Positions 35,137 through 46,479 of a stretch of DNA of 64,000 nucleotides are shown piece after piece (the stretch's first letter is position 1; every line of letters begins with the position of its first letter). The notes below the pieces were generated by a model. The model ran no database searches. It was not told the origin of the DNA and was given only the letters and a program-made list of their open reading frames with translations. A program made the translations under genes and the position numbers. Source of the stretch: Jaltomata sinuosa (lineage: Eukaryota; Streptophyta; Magnoliopsida; Solanales; Solanaceae). The stretch lies in contig QJPP01002917.1 in the NCBI GenBank assembly GCA_003996215.1, positions 248,001 to 312,000 on the forward strand, in the 5' to 3' direction.

Positions 35137-36669
35137 TGATAACGTTCAAATGTACTCTCCTATTAGGAGGTATCGGTGATCATCAGAGCAAAACACATTT
35201 ATAGTTCCCAATGGATATCGGGGTCGATCCCACAGAGAATTTAGAGTTTAATCTAGGAGATTGTAAAACAGAGTTCACAACTAGAGTTAGTAATATAAAA
35301 AAAGGGGAATTGGAAATCTGTCACAATTTCATAATTTTATAAGCAAAACAATAAAGTAAAACGATATATAGACAATACAGAGGACAACTAGGGATGTGTG
35401 TCAAATGAAACTCGAACATGGGATAGGATGAGTGCTTATTCGTGCAAATTCATGCTAAATGCCATGGGTAACCTTGGTTTTAGGTATGATTATTTATCTC
35501 TCGATCAACAACCATATATTCAACAGCCTTTAGTCAAGCACTATGATTAATTAATAAACAACCAAGCTATTGTTTAGTCAAGCACTATTGATTAATTAAT
35601 AAACAACTAAGCTATTGTTTAGGGAGTTCATACTATTTCTAGCTTTAGAACCTTAAGTGGGTGATTCAGTTGATTTGAGCTATTTCTAGCCTCAATATAA
35701 ATGGAAACCCAGTTCCTACTAGCAATTTCACATCCGAAGTCATGAATACCTCTTTTAAGCAACAACATGACCAAGTAAGGAAAGTCAATGTTTGCAACCA
35801 CCAACTTTAGAGTTAAAATATGGTGAAATCACTAGACTCATGTCAAATAAGCATTTATAAACAATAATCAGCAACACCCACACCTATTTATCAAGTACCC
35901 ATCATCAATACATCTGTAGATAAGAGGTTTAGCTACTCATGCTTAAGGAAAGAGATATACCAAATGGGTTTAATTTCCCTTCCATTCAAGCTAAATTTCT
36001 CAATATCCAAGCTCAATTTGTACACAAATGGAGGTTCTAAGAATTGGGAAGAAGGAATTGTTAGAAACCCTCTACTTGTTCTTAGAAGGGAAAAACTTAT
36101 TCATAAAGCTAAGAATATTTCTAAAACTCAGTGCTAGCTTAACTATTTACAGTTGCGCCTAAAATGGGATTATAAACATTCCAAACACATCACATAACTT
36201 TGGATAAAAATACTCTTCGAGTTATGTACGGTGCAACATGCGGTTCGCATGTCGTGATGCGCACATTACACACCCTCTTCATTGGACTAGTGACTCAGGC
36301 AATTTGAGAGCTTCATGCGAAGTGGGGTGCAGTTTGCACAAGGCATTATCCGCGTCACACAGTGACCGCACCCCTTAGCAGATTTTTCAGCAACTTCTGG
36401 ACTTCATGTAGTGGAAGGTTTGTTCCGCACCAAGGCAAGTGCATGTCGCACGAGCACCGCATCTCTCAGCAGAATCTTCATCTTGTTTGCTCACTTTACA
36501 CTTCACTCCTATTTGGCTTTTTTTTTGGGTCTATTTACTTGTTTTCTATGTTTGATCACAAGTACCTGCATAGACATCAATAAAGGCCATAAGAACCTCT
36601 AAATCTCATCAAAATATAGCAATAATTCGTGAGTAAGGCTTAATAAATTGGTAGATTATTGACTTATCA
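35137..36669 (-). repeat. E3 5' LTR (1.53 kb)
   Basis: Ends TGATAA (35137) and TTATCA (36669). It aligns with 25376-26899. A 44-bp segment (units at 35532 and 35576) is tandemly duplicated only here. The CG-palindrome cluster (about 36225-36460) is shorter than in the other LTR, having a single copy of the 73-bp unit. A TATA-like element on the minus strand lies at 36171-36177. Confidence 0.92.
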
Positions 36670-37204
36670 GCAGTGCAGCCACTGGCTAGAAAAGGTGGTG
36701 TTGAGGGTCGAGGAGGTGCCCCCAGTGGTAGGACAGGTGGCAGGGATTGTAGTCGGGCTAGTGGAGGTTGATGTTAGTTTTATGCGGTCCCTGGTAGATC
36801 CCAAGCAGAGGCCTCGGATGTAGTGATCACAGGTATGATTTTTGTATGCCACCAGTCAGCTTTAGCTTTATTTGATCCTGGATCTACGTGTTCATATGTT
36901 TCTGCCTACTATGTGCCTTGTTTGGGGTTGGCTAGTGAGTCGTTATCTATGCATGTATCTGTTTTGACCCTAGTTGATGATTCTTTAGTTGTGGATCATG
37001 TTGTGAGATCCTACATAATTGTTGTTGATGATTTGGAGACTTGTGGTGACTTGTTGATATTAGATATGCTAGATTATGATGTGATTCTAGGCATGGACAT
37101 GTTATCCCCTCAGCGAGAGGTTTTGGATTGCTATGCCAAGACCGTTACCATAGCCATGCCTATCGTATCCCTAGTTCTGTGGTAGGGTTCTGTTAGCCAT
37201 GCAC
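36670..37204 (+). pseudogene. E1 gag end and aspartic protease
   Basis: It begins with the duplicated GCAGT and continues E1 gag (VQPLARKGGVEGRGG). The protease is open from 36823: QSALALFDPGSTCSYVSAYY with DPGS as active-site triad, PCLGLASESLSMHVSV, VVDHVVRSYIIV and DVILGMDMLSPQ. It stops at 37183-37185 (TGG to TAG at the conserved VVWQG). It is 85-90% like E4 by eye. Homology ends abruptly just after GTTAGCCATGCACCA at about 37204, where E6 begins; RT, RNase H and integrase of E1 are missing. Confidence 0.85.
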
Positions 37205-38117
37205 CAAATCCAAGGCCAAAAACAGTGGGCCTCCACGATTGCACAGTGTCACGGAGGCCACTGTCTGTGTTAAGGCTGTGTCATGAAGGGGCGCATTATT
37301 GGTTTAAAAAATAAAAATGCAAAAACTACGAGCCTCCATGATTGCATCATGTCACAGAGGCCACTGTCCGCGTTAAGCCTGTGGCATGGAGGAGAATGTT
37401 TTGGGCAAATTTCTTTTAAATTTGCCCGATTGTGACCCGACCTACCTCTCTTGTAAAACACAAAATCCCCAAAACCCCTATTTATTCTCTCAACCTAGCA
37501 TACCACCTCTCCCAAATTACCTCAACTAGCAATGTGCCACGCCATCCAAATCATTCACAACTCTTTAAATCTTTTTCTTCAGTTAAGCGACAAAGGTAAG
37601 AATTATTGAACCTCTTCTATTTCTCTCCTATTTTTGCTACTGTGGATGCCATTTTAGAGAGATAGTTGAAAGTTTCGTGGGTATTTATATGATTCTATAA
37701 GGTGGGTTTGAACTAAGCTCCAATGAGTTTCTTAAAGTGATTTCATTATCCACACTGTCGGGATGTTGTTTCACATGTTTTTTTGAGTATTTGAAGAGTC
37801 GTGTGGGTAAGGCTAGGTTTGGGTGATATAAAAATTGATGTTTGCATGATTTTGGCTGGCATTATGGTAGCATTGAATAGTCATGTCGTAGATCCACTTG
37901 ATTATACTTGAAGTCTGATGTATAGCACCATTGGGATATTCTGATGGATAACATTCGCACAGAGGGGAAGTCTAAGTACCCTCATTTTGAGAATATGCAT
38001 CCATGCTAGCAACTAAGTGTGGGGTGGTTCCCGGAACATTTCACACTTAGTATTTTCTAGGCTTACTGATCTTGGGCTAACTTGGTAGCTATAATTATAT
38101 TGTTTTGGACAGGTACC
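37205..38117 (+). other. E6 leader upstream of second ORF
   Basis: Two copies of a degenerate unit (GGCCTCCACGATTGCACAGTGTC.. at about 37230 and GCCTCCATGATTGCATCATGTC.. at about 37331, each followed by CAC(G/A)GAGGCCACTGTC) start the piece. A pyrimidine-rich stretch and CTATTTATTCTCTC near 37480 follow. The remaining bases hold no ORF of note. Confidence 0.5.
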
Positions 38118-39338
38118 ATGTCTGGCAGGAAACAAAAAGGCAAAGGGGCGTCTTCCTCTAGTATGGGCAAAAAGAGAATTTGAACTGGCACTAATGTACT
38201 CAAGGCCCCACCAGTTCCAAGGGGCCAGAAAAGGAGGTTCGACACTAGATGGGTTGTGGAGGAAGTCAAGAAATGGTATAATATGCACACAGAATCTAAG
38301 TACTTCCCTGAGGAGATGATTGACCAGGCGAGCCTCGCAAGAGAGTTCCCCCGGATTCTGTGAAGGATCAAACAATTGGGTATGCAATTTGTTTTCGATG
38401 AGCCAACAGAGTGCAACTTGCACCTGATCAGATAATTCTATGCAAATTGGGACCCTCAGCAGTCTGACTTTGAGGTGCATATCAGGGGACAAATAGTGAA
38501 GTTTGAAGCGCACCATCTAAATGCAATCTTGGGTACTCCAGATACTGACCCTCTCCCACTAAAGCAGCTGAATATTATACCCCCATATGCGGCTATTTGA
38601 CATATGCTAGATGGAAGAAGATCAACAGTGAGATGGAGTCACCACAAGGACAAAGGGTACCATTTGACATTCCCTTATGCTCATATGAATAGGCAGGCGC
38701 GTGTTTGGTTAAAAATTGTTTGTCACTACCTTATACCAGCTAAACACATGACTGATATTACTAGGGATAGATTTTAATTGGTTTATGCCCTCATGAATGA
38801 TGTGGAGATAAATGTAAGGGTTGTTCTTAAGTCATCTATGAAAAAGGTGAGGTTTCATCAGGGTCGTAGGTATCGATTTGGTGGATTGCTGATGAGGTTT
38901 CTGCAAAGCAATCATATTGAGCAGGAGACATTGGATTATAAACCACAGTTGGAGAGACATCTGGTTGATGTGACCAAGCCCCAGGCACTTGATATTTCCC
39001 ATGGACTCGTGCTTACACTAGTCGAGTGGCATGCTCGAGATAATGATATTGTTGCTCGTATATTTAGACTATAGATGTTGCAGCTATCAATTGGAGCTCA
39101 GCCAGTGATAAGAGAGGAGATGCACCAGGGGGAGCTAGATTACCCATTGAATGGACATGCCAGGGCAATGTTGAAGATTGGGCCAGACTTTATAGAATCA
39201 GTAGATGATGATTAAGCTACCGATGAGGATAGGCACCATCCAGACTCAAACTTTAAGTCTGATAGTAAAGAGGGGGCTGATTTGGACTTAGGTGATGAAA
39301 ACCTTGGTCATGATATGGATGATGGCATAGAGGATTGA
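38118..39338 (+). pseudogene. E6 second ORF (plant-transposon-protein type), frame kept but seven stops
   Basis: From the ATG at 38118 (MSGRKQKGKGASSSSMGKKR) to TGA at 39336-39338, all 406 codons stay in one frame, with about seven internal stops, most explained by CGA-to-TGA or CAA/CAG-to-TAA/TAG changes. The domain resembles the second ORF of E3: WYNMHTESKYFPEEM, GMQFVFDEPTECNLHLI, FYANWDPQQSDFEVHI, HHLNAILGTPDTDPLPL, ARVWLKIVCHYLIPAKHMTDI and QSNHIEQETLDYKPQLERH. An acidic C-terminus (DSKEGADLDLGDENLG) ends it. Absence of indels over 1.2 kb while stops accumulated suggests decay mainly by cytosine deamination. Confidence 0.8.
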
Positions 39339-41045
39339 CCAGGGAGTTTCTTCTACCACCTCGCTTTTACATTCTTTTTTTGTGTTTTGCAAGCTCTAGG
39401 GACAGAACTAATCTTTCAGTGTGGGGGTGGGGGTGAAATGCTTCCTTTAGTTGTAATAGTTAGTAATCCGTACTTTGTTTATTTCCATATTTTGGCAGTA
39501 GTATTTGATTCCATACTTTTTTTTGGGTTCCTCGGCTTTTGTTTTTATTACTTTTCCTGAGGATAGTCCCTTTGAACCGAGTAGGATGTTTTTTTCTTTT
39601 AGTCATAGTTAGTTGATTTTTCCTATGATGGATGGATGACAACCGTCTTAAGGAAAAATTAGTCATTGGTAGTGAGTAAGAGGTAGAACCCGTGTACCAT
39701 GTGAGATCATGTGATCTTGTTGGGCCACATGACTGTATAATGCAAGTTTGGTTTAATTTGAAGGCATGTTTGTGATGAATTCAATAACTACTTTTAAGAC
39801 ACTTAGGCTCATTTATGTGACTCTTGTATGATTTTAGCTTAATTTTTAAAGTCTTGCTATTGCTTGATTGAGACTCTGTAGGGATCTATCTTAAGTTAAA
39901 CATGTGTCATATATGTCTGAGATTTTTCTATATTCCATGCTTGCATATTGATGTCTAGAACTTGCCCGGTGTGTTTGCAAAGCGAAATAAAGAATATCAA
40001 GTTTAAGAAAGGATAGAGGCATTTCTTTGATAGCCATGTTTTATTCCTTACATTATCTGCCCATACTACATGATCTTAGTTAGCCCCTTTCGAGCCTGTA
40101 GCATGTTCTTTGGTAGCTTCATATGTAGCTTATTCCCCTTCTTTCAATAGGCCGTAATTTGATCCTTAAAACTCCTAAGCGCTTTAGTTGAGAAATGAAG
40201 TTTATAAGGAGTATAGAAGTGAAGAAGAGAAAAAGTAAACTTAAAGCCCCAAATAATAGCTATTGGTGTGATGAAAAAAAATATGAGAAAAACAAAAATA
40301 CAAAAAAAATGTGTTGTTGATAGGGAGCCAAACAAAAAGAGCTAAAATGTCGTGAAAAGATCATTAAAAACTCCCTACTAAAAGACGAAGAGGTTAACTC
40401 ACAGAGAGGGGCAAGATAAAAGATAGTTGTGAGGGGGTGGAAAATAGGTGGTTGAAGAATGAGCTAAATGCGTAGTGTGATGTATTAAAGCGCTTGGGAA
40501 AGTTAGTCACTATTTTACCCAAATAGTTCCTACCCGTCCCTCGGCCTACATTACAACCCATAAAGTCCTACTTGATCTTGAGCTTTGATATTCATGTATT
40601 ATTAGAGTACTACACTAAGGGCAAACCTATGGCTCATCTTATGTTACATGTGATTTTTTTGTGAGAGGGAGCGTAATTCCATTCGAAGACCCACTCTTGT
40701 GTTAAAATTGCATATTGATGAGTGATTATGGGTAACTCCCTTATTGTGAGGGTGCATGTTTGATGAAAGATAAGTGACTTATATGATTTAATAGTCAAGT
40801 AATGTGCATGAGTTTGCTAATTTTATGGAGTCGATTCTTGAGGTTGGGAGGTTTTGAGTAGTTATTAATGGGCTAGAAGTTGCACGGTGACATACCTATT
40901 GTAGAGCTTGCTATGCATAATAGTCATGTGGTTCCAATTGATCGTTGTAAGGGTAAAGCTTGAGTGTCTTGTTTCTATTAGTGATGTTAGAGTTTTCTTC
41001 AATGAACATAAGTGCAAGGAGTTTTTCGAGGAAGAACAAGGCTCT
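39339..41045 (+). other. E6 3' non-coding region
   Basis: A purine tract GTGTGGGGGTGGGGG at about 39419, an A-rich stretch near 40250-40320, and no coding support. The same elements in the same order occur in E3 (26912-29269). Confidence 0.5.
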
Positions 41046-42052
41046 AAGTGTAGGGTGGTGATCTTGGGCATATTTATACGTCCAAATGCCAACTATTATC
41101 CATCTTTTAGCTTAGTTTGTGAACTAGTTTTGTGATTTTCTTATGCAATGTTCCGCAAAAATGTGTCCATGAACTTATAGAGGCGATTAGCATTTTTCAG
41201 GTTGAAATATCATGAATGGATACAAAAAGGGACTGAAGACGGGTGTTGTAAGGCAAGCATAGACTGTGGGACACAAAGACAAGTGAAAGAGTACATTTTG
41301 CAGAAGATAATTGAAGAAAATGGGTCTCTGTATCATGGAGGCTGCCACCCGTGACACGGTCGTGGCACGAAGATGGCTAAGCTCGTGAGTGCAAGAAACA
41401 GTAGCCCTTCGCATTTGCACCATGCCACGGAGGCCATCCTCTACGTTAAGACTGTTTCATGGATGCTGTCCTCCGCGTTTAGCCCATGACACGGAGCCAC
41501 TAAATTGGCAGTGAGCCAATACGTGCTATAAATAGGACTCTTAATAGAATTATGGGATACGTATTATTTTACACGACAGAATGGAGAGAGCAGAAGGGTT
41601 GTTACTAGGGTTCTTCATCTTGTAACTCAACTACTTATTACTTTGGTATGATCAACATTAATTTTAGTGTGTTATTCTATATTATGAGTAGCTAAATGCT
41701 CTTGTTCTGGGGTTATGGCTAGAACATGATTGTTTAGTATTTTGTTTGAACGAATGAAGTTTTTTCTCAATTAATACTCTCGTGTTCTTATGCTTACTAT
41801 TTTAGTGTCTGGCCATTATTAGAATAAAAGAGGGGAACGTGTGGGGAGAAATGTGCTTACTATTTTAGTGTCTAGCCAATATTAGAATAAATGAGTAATT
41901 CTTGCATGACCAAGGGAATGTAAGAATAGGATGAAGAACGTGAGGAATAAGATCATCTCTGGCTTACGTTAGGGTGATTAGCAACTAAGATAGAAATATG
42001 GATACCGTTGTTCTTGTTTTAATGCGTAGAATTCCTTCTTGATAGTGTGATT
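41046..42052 (+). repeat. E6 polypurine tract and 3' LTR (about 1 kb, end uncertain)
   Basis: The tract AAGTGTAGGGTGG (41046-41058) precedes TGATCTTGGGCATATTTATA, a typical Athila-like LTR start at 41059. A CG-rich cluster at about 41330-41510 (CACGGAGGC/GTTAAGAC/CCTCCGCG motifs) is followed by CTATAAATAGG at 41526. A 63-bp tandem duplication (units at 41791 and 41854) follows. The right end is not a clean CA; homology to the E1 LTR starts near 42053, so the LTR may be slightly truncated. Confidence 0.65.
41526..41536 (+). promoter_or_regulatory. TATA box of the E6 LTR
   Basis: CTATAAATAGG is close to the plant TATA consensus. It lies about 20 bp after the CG-rich cluster, with GAGAGAG purines and a TTACTAGGG leader downstream. 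Confidence 0.7.
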
Positions 42053-44045
42053 GATTTTTGGGACTTCTCGGAGTAGTTCAGCCTTGGACATCATCATTCC
42101 AGCAGCTTATCATTGGATGAGAGGTAGGTTACGGTCTTCCCCATATTAGACTTTGCATATATAGGCTATAATTGTACTAATTAGCATCCTTGGGTTGGGT
42201 TTATTAGCTTGGCACCCCCAGACCTTGTTCGCTTCTTCATATCCGTCTTATTTTTGCTCCTACGGTTGTAGTATTCGTTGTAGTTGGTAGTATCACCCTT
42301 GTGGTCCTGTGTGGCCTTGTATTTGACTTTTGACCATAGAAGGTGGGTTATTTGGGAATGTTCGTGAGTCCCGCACATTGATATTGTGATTTTAGAGCTA
42401 GTTATATATGTTGTAGAGCGATTGGAGCCTGTGCAGGGTCGATAGGTTGATTATGAGCCGTTGGGCTGTTGTTTGCATTTGGCATATCATTATCATGCAT
42501 ATGAAGAGAATTTCTGCATGTTTTACTACTATTTTGGTTGCGGGCCTACTATAAATGGTTTTCTAAACCTTGCATGGCCTCGAGGGCCCATTTTCGGTAA
42601 AAATGGTTATAAAAGGTTTGAAACTGATTTTCATGGGTCTTCTTGGGGTAAGAGAGATTAAATGATTATTTTATCACCGATTTTCATATTTATACTAGAC
42701 TCGATTGAGCCGTTGTGCTAGATATGTTTTACTACTGATTTGGAGATGATTCTAGACTCGATCGAGCCGAGCGGCAGACTAGTTTTACTACTATTTTAGA
42801 CCTAGTTATGCTCGGGTACCCTTATAGGGGTTTTTGAGACTTGATCCACGAATTTAAATCCAGATAGACTCTGGGCATGCATTTTGAGACTTCGATCACT
42901 TATTTGGATCTAGATACACTACGGACGATTATATTGAGATATTGAGATTGATTATATGGTCGAGGACCTCCATGGACCTTGTCGATCCAAACCAGGGGCT
43001 ACGTGTTGAGTGTGCCGGAGGAGGGGTATATGGTGTATTTGAGGTATAGAGGTGCGTCTTTCCATAGATCCTACCTACTGAGCCTATCAGTGCCGGAGGA
43101 GGTACATACGGCACTATGATTACACCTGGTTTTCACACTATTGAATCATATCATTCATTTGTGTAAGATTCCATCCTTGTTTGTTCTTTGCTGAGTGTAC
43201 GCTCTGTAGTATGAGATGTCGGAGAGTTTATTTTCACTTGAATATGTTCCTCGGGTGTATGGTGCCCCGTTGGAACTGTAGGTAAATTTATAATTATTAT
43301 TCTATCATAGTACTAGTTCTGGTTATGGTTACACTTGGATACTTTTTTGGTTATTCGTATTTGAGAAATATTGTTCGACTATGCTGATGAATCCTACCTT
43401 GAGAGTTGCTTTACTATCATAATTTCGTTAATTGTATTTTTTCAGCATGATTATTTGGGTTCCTTCCTTCCCTTCTTTTACAAGGTTACTGGTATACTGC
43501 CTATTTCTTAAACTCCTTTTATAGATATTGTTATTGCAAGTACCCCAGCTGTGTTCTTCTTTCCTTCGCCTGTGTTCTGTGATATATATTTCTAGTAGCT
43601 AGCCGAGTATGATTGGTTTCTCCTTGTACTCTTTATGTGCTAGCTTTTGTGTACTTATCTGTTGCTTATGTGACTACTTTCTTTGCTTTTTGCTATTTAT
43701 TGCTTTTATATCTTATATGCGCTTAGTCGGCCTATGATGCCTATTGGGTACTCGTTGCTTTGCAATTGGTGCTTATACTTCACTCTTCATCTTTCTGGTG
43801 TAAATCCTAGTGTGGGCTATCGCCACTGACTCGTGGAGACTCGTGCGGAGTGCTTTTGGATCATCCAAGACTGAGAGTGAGCTCCTGGCGATCGGAGCTT
43901 AGCTTTTATCTCCTCTTTTGTATTATGTACTCTTTTATTATTCAGAGACAGTTGTATATGTTCTTTTGGACCCTTGTACTGTGTTTATGTATTAGTGGCT
44001 CTTATACTGTGATACCAAGTCGTGGGATGGTTTAGTTTTCCTATA

Positions 44046-44076
<31 letters not shown>

Positions 44077-44242
44077 TCCAGTTACTTTATTTCTTTACTT
44101 ATCTCTTGCTTCCGTTTATTTATTGTTCTTCCGCATGCTTAGTTAGATAGTAGCTCATTACTAACTGTTCTGGGCTACGGGGGTTGGTTCGCCTACAGGG
44201 GGGTTGTAGGTGCCATCATGACTGAGAAATAGGGGCGTGACA
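42053..44242 (+). repeat. E1 3' LTR, right two-thirds
   Basis: It matches the E1 5' LTR pieces (11281-11552 and 22805-23785) and, more loosely, E4 at 55580-57632. The left part, including the TGTAATGAC start, is missing and replaced by E6. It ends GGGGCGTGACA at 44242 with no primer site after it, confirming a 3' LTR. The conserved AACTTCTCGG... to GGTAGGTTACGG block starts at about 42065, and the TATATAGG block is at 42158-42166. Confidence 0.82.
44042..44076. repeat. (TA)n microsatellite in E1 3' LTR
   Basis: A nearly pure TA tract of about 35 bp. Shorter TA tracts sit at the same place in the E0, E1, E2 and E4 LTRs, so this is a local expansion of an ancestral feature. Confidence 0.9.
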
Positions 44243-46419
44243 TTACCGTACAAGAACTCTAATCAAAATCCATGTCTAAGATGTCCAAAAATAACTAAAA
44301 TCAGTAAAGAGTTCCATCATACGGAAGAAGGACTATAACTCGAGGAGGATCCACGGTAGCCTGAAAAGTAGTGTTCACCCTTGGATCAAAGTATCAATCA
44401 CCTACCCTAGACGAGGTCACGTCTCAGCCTCTGGAACACGGTATGCGCTCAACAAAAGAAGAGTACAGGATAGTATCAAGATAAAACCACTATGTACTGG
44501 TAGGTATCATAGGCCAACTCAATTTAGAACAAGTATACAGTCAAATCAGATAACAAGTAAAAGGTACTTCAACACTGAGCATGTATTTCAGTCAACAAGT
44601 AATAATTCAAGTTAAGTCATAAATATTCATATCACGATCATACAAGTCACAGAAGTATCACCACAACAATATAAGAATCACAATTTCAATAGGCATATCA
44701 CATGAATCTATGTTTCTTTAACCTTTACAATACGAATAACACCATTAGCCTCACTTCAGTTCATATTTCATCTCACAATACCCAATCCAGAGAACAAACC
44801 AATAATAAAAGAATGTACACACATGCTAAGGGGTCTTATTTCTGCCAAACTAGCCATGACCTACAGGGAACCCGTCGCATCCATGTACTATACCGGCTCA
44901 TGGTACCCACTCCCAAATAAGTAACAATATCAAATTGTACTGGCTCATTGTACCCAATCCCAAATAAGTAACTATATCAATTTGTACCAGCTCATGGTAC
45001 CCAATCCCAAATAAGTAAGAATATCAATATGTATCGGCTCGTGGTACCCAATCTCAAATAAGTAACAATATCAATTCGTAGTGGCTCGTGGTAGCTACTT
45101 CAACTATCAATGAACCTATAGTTCCTAGTTCTATCTCTCAGGATATAACACAGTACACTTATGTCATTTCAAGTTCATTAATCAGCTCATGTATACATAA
45201 CTTATTCATTCAAGCACAACATGAAAACAATCACCATTTCAAACATGTATGAAGACCAATCACAAGTCATATAACTTAAACACATAAATGCACTAAAACA
45301 AGTCTCAATTCCAATTTAAACTGTAACCTACCTCTAGTGAATAATTACCACCCACATGTTACTTCACGGTTTCCTTGTCCTTCCTTAACACTTCGGATCA
45401 TTCAAGGTCTATAAACAACAATTTACAAGAGTAATTAATCATTTACTCTTCATTTCAATCCTTGAGAATTTAACCCACTAATTCTACCCTTATCCGAGGT
45501 TTGTGGATTCGGTCAATTATACATTATCTAGTCCCACCATAATCAAAATAATCAACACCCAAAGGTTTCTAGTCAAGTTAACCCCATTTTCCATTTTATG
45601 CTCAAAGGTCTTATCTTTATGGAACCCAAGGTTTCCCATTAGTCCTAATCATGTTAAAAACTATCAATTTCATGCTAATAATAATCAAAACACATCCTAG
45701 AATCAATTCTAGGTGAAATTACACCTACCCATGGGGTCCTACCCACTTTCATACCTTTAGGGATCAAAACCAAGAATTCCACCATTAATCTTCAATCTAA
45801 AGGTCTTACAAAGATTAATGATCGATAAATGAAGAGGTTTATAGAGTTACTTAACTCAAACAAAGGAAAACTCTTAATTCTGGGGGAAACCACCATTTTG
45901 GAGCTCTAGAATGCAACTTGGAGTTTGTGGAAAAAGTAATGTAGAAAATAGACTTAAGTGCAGGAATTTGTCCCGTCGCTCGTCATGACGAGTTGCGCCT
46001 CACTGCGGCAAGAAAGACTTACTACGGTGACTCATCATGATGAAAGGCCATCTCATCATGGCAAGCTTTAACTTCTAGAACATTAGAGAGTCGCTCAAAA
46101 CCCCTCATTTCACAACACACTTCAATTGGTTGACATCACGGATTAATCCCAACACGACAACTACCATATCCGGAGTTCTATGAACTTGATTTTTGTTCCA
46201 AAACTTTCTACGAGATCCTACATTAGTCGACTATCCATAAATGGAAACCACACTATCATATAATGAACCATGATACCCCAACTATCTCTAAGGCCCTAAA
46301 CACTAGATTTTCATCAAAGCTCACCCTAGCTTGAGATTCTACCAACTCTCATCTTAGGGATTTTTCTAATCGGGTACTTATGTCCTCCCTTTACTAAAAT
46401 TACAAAATGGGTCATTACA
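44243..46419 (-). repeat. E7 3' LTR, terminus missing at E1 junction
   Basis: The inner border is GTCATTACA at 46419 (minus strand TGTAATGACCC). A relative of the R-U5 motif (GGTAGGTATCATAGGCCAACTC) lies at 44502. The LTR lacks the usual TGTCAC end because E1 begins its right flank here with TTACC. It contains a 47-bp tandem array (44895-45082) and palindromes CTCGTCATGACGAG (about 45966-45979) and TCATCATGATGA (about 46028). The 266 bp nearest 46419 match 53248-53513. Open frames at 44702-44920 and 45503-45700 are not genes. Confidence 0.78.
44895..45112. repeat. 47-bp tandem array, four full copies plus partial
   Basis: Units start at 44895, 44942, 44989 and 45036, with a partial at 45083. 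The unit carries GGCTC(A/G)TGGTACCCAATC and AAATAAGTAACAATATCAA. It lies at about the same relative LTR position as the 45-bp array in E0, but the unit is unrelated. Confidence 0.93.
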
Positions 46420-46479
46420 TTAGATACCAATTAAATAATCATTCATCCCCAAAATAATAACAAGAGTAAATAAGAGAAA

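Larger units (their letters stand above)
25376..36669 (-). mobile_element. E3: Athila-like LTR retrotransposon, 11.3 kb, without RT/integrase
   Basis: Both LTRs (3' LTR 25376-26899, 5' LTR 35137-36669) begin TGATAA and end TTATCA and are flanked by the duplication GCAGT. In minus-strand order it has an Asp-tRNA-type primer site, gag, aspartic protease, then no RT, RNase H or integrase, a long leader and a second ORF of plant-transposon-protein type, a long 3' non-coding region and a polypurine tract. Gag-protease sequence and primer type point to the Athila/Tat side of Ty3/gypsy. It is non-autonomous by structure. The LTRs differ at perhaps 5% of positions by eye plus two private tandem duplications. 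Confidence 0.9.
37205..42052 (+). mobile_element. E6: 3' half of an Athila-like element (second ORF + 3' LTR)
   Basis: The layout copies the 3' half of E3: CG-rich repeat cluster, pyrimidine-rich leader with a donor-like GGTAAG near 37594, second ORF (38118-39338), a long 3' non-coding region with purine tracts and A-rich stretch, degenerate polypurine tract and a 1-kb LTR. Gag, pol and the 5' LTR are missing. The ends fall inside E1 protease and inside the E1 3' LTR without target duplication, so it arrived or was fused by deletion or recombination rather than by plain insertion. Confidence 0.7.
10761..44242 (+). mobile_element. E1: Tekay-like retrotransposon, fragmented by E2, E3 and E6
   Basis: Five plus-strand pieces assemble in order: 5' LTR (10761-11552 and 22805-23785), primer site and gag (23786-25375), gag end and protease (36670-37204), and the inner part of the 3' LTR (about 42053-44242). 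E2 and E3 interrupt it with clean target duplications. The stretch from protease to mid 3' LTR is missing and replaced by E6. The 5' LTR is cut on the left by the Ogre-like LTR. The right flank TTACC leads into the LTR of E7, so E1 inserted there. The two LTR copies look roughly 10% different by eye where they overlap, so E1 is old. Confidence 0.75.

Noticed and set aside
38013..38516. Minus-strand open frame of 167 residues
   Set aside because: It is antisense to the E6 second ORF, whose sense frame shows clear similarity to the E3 ORF. It has no recognisable domain.
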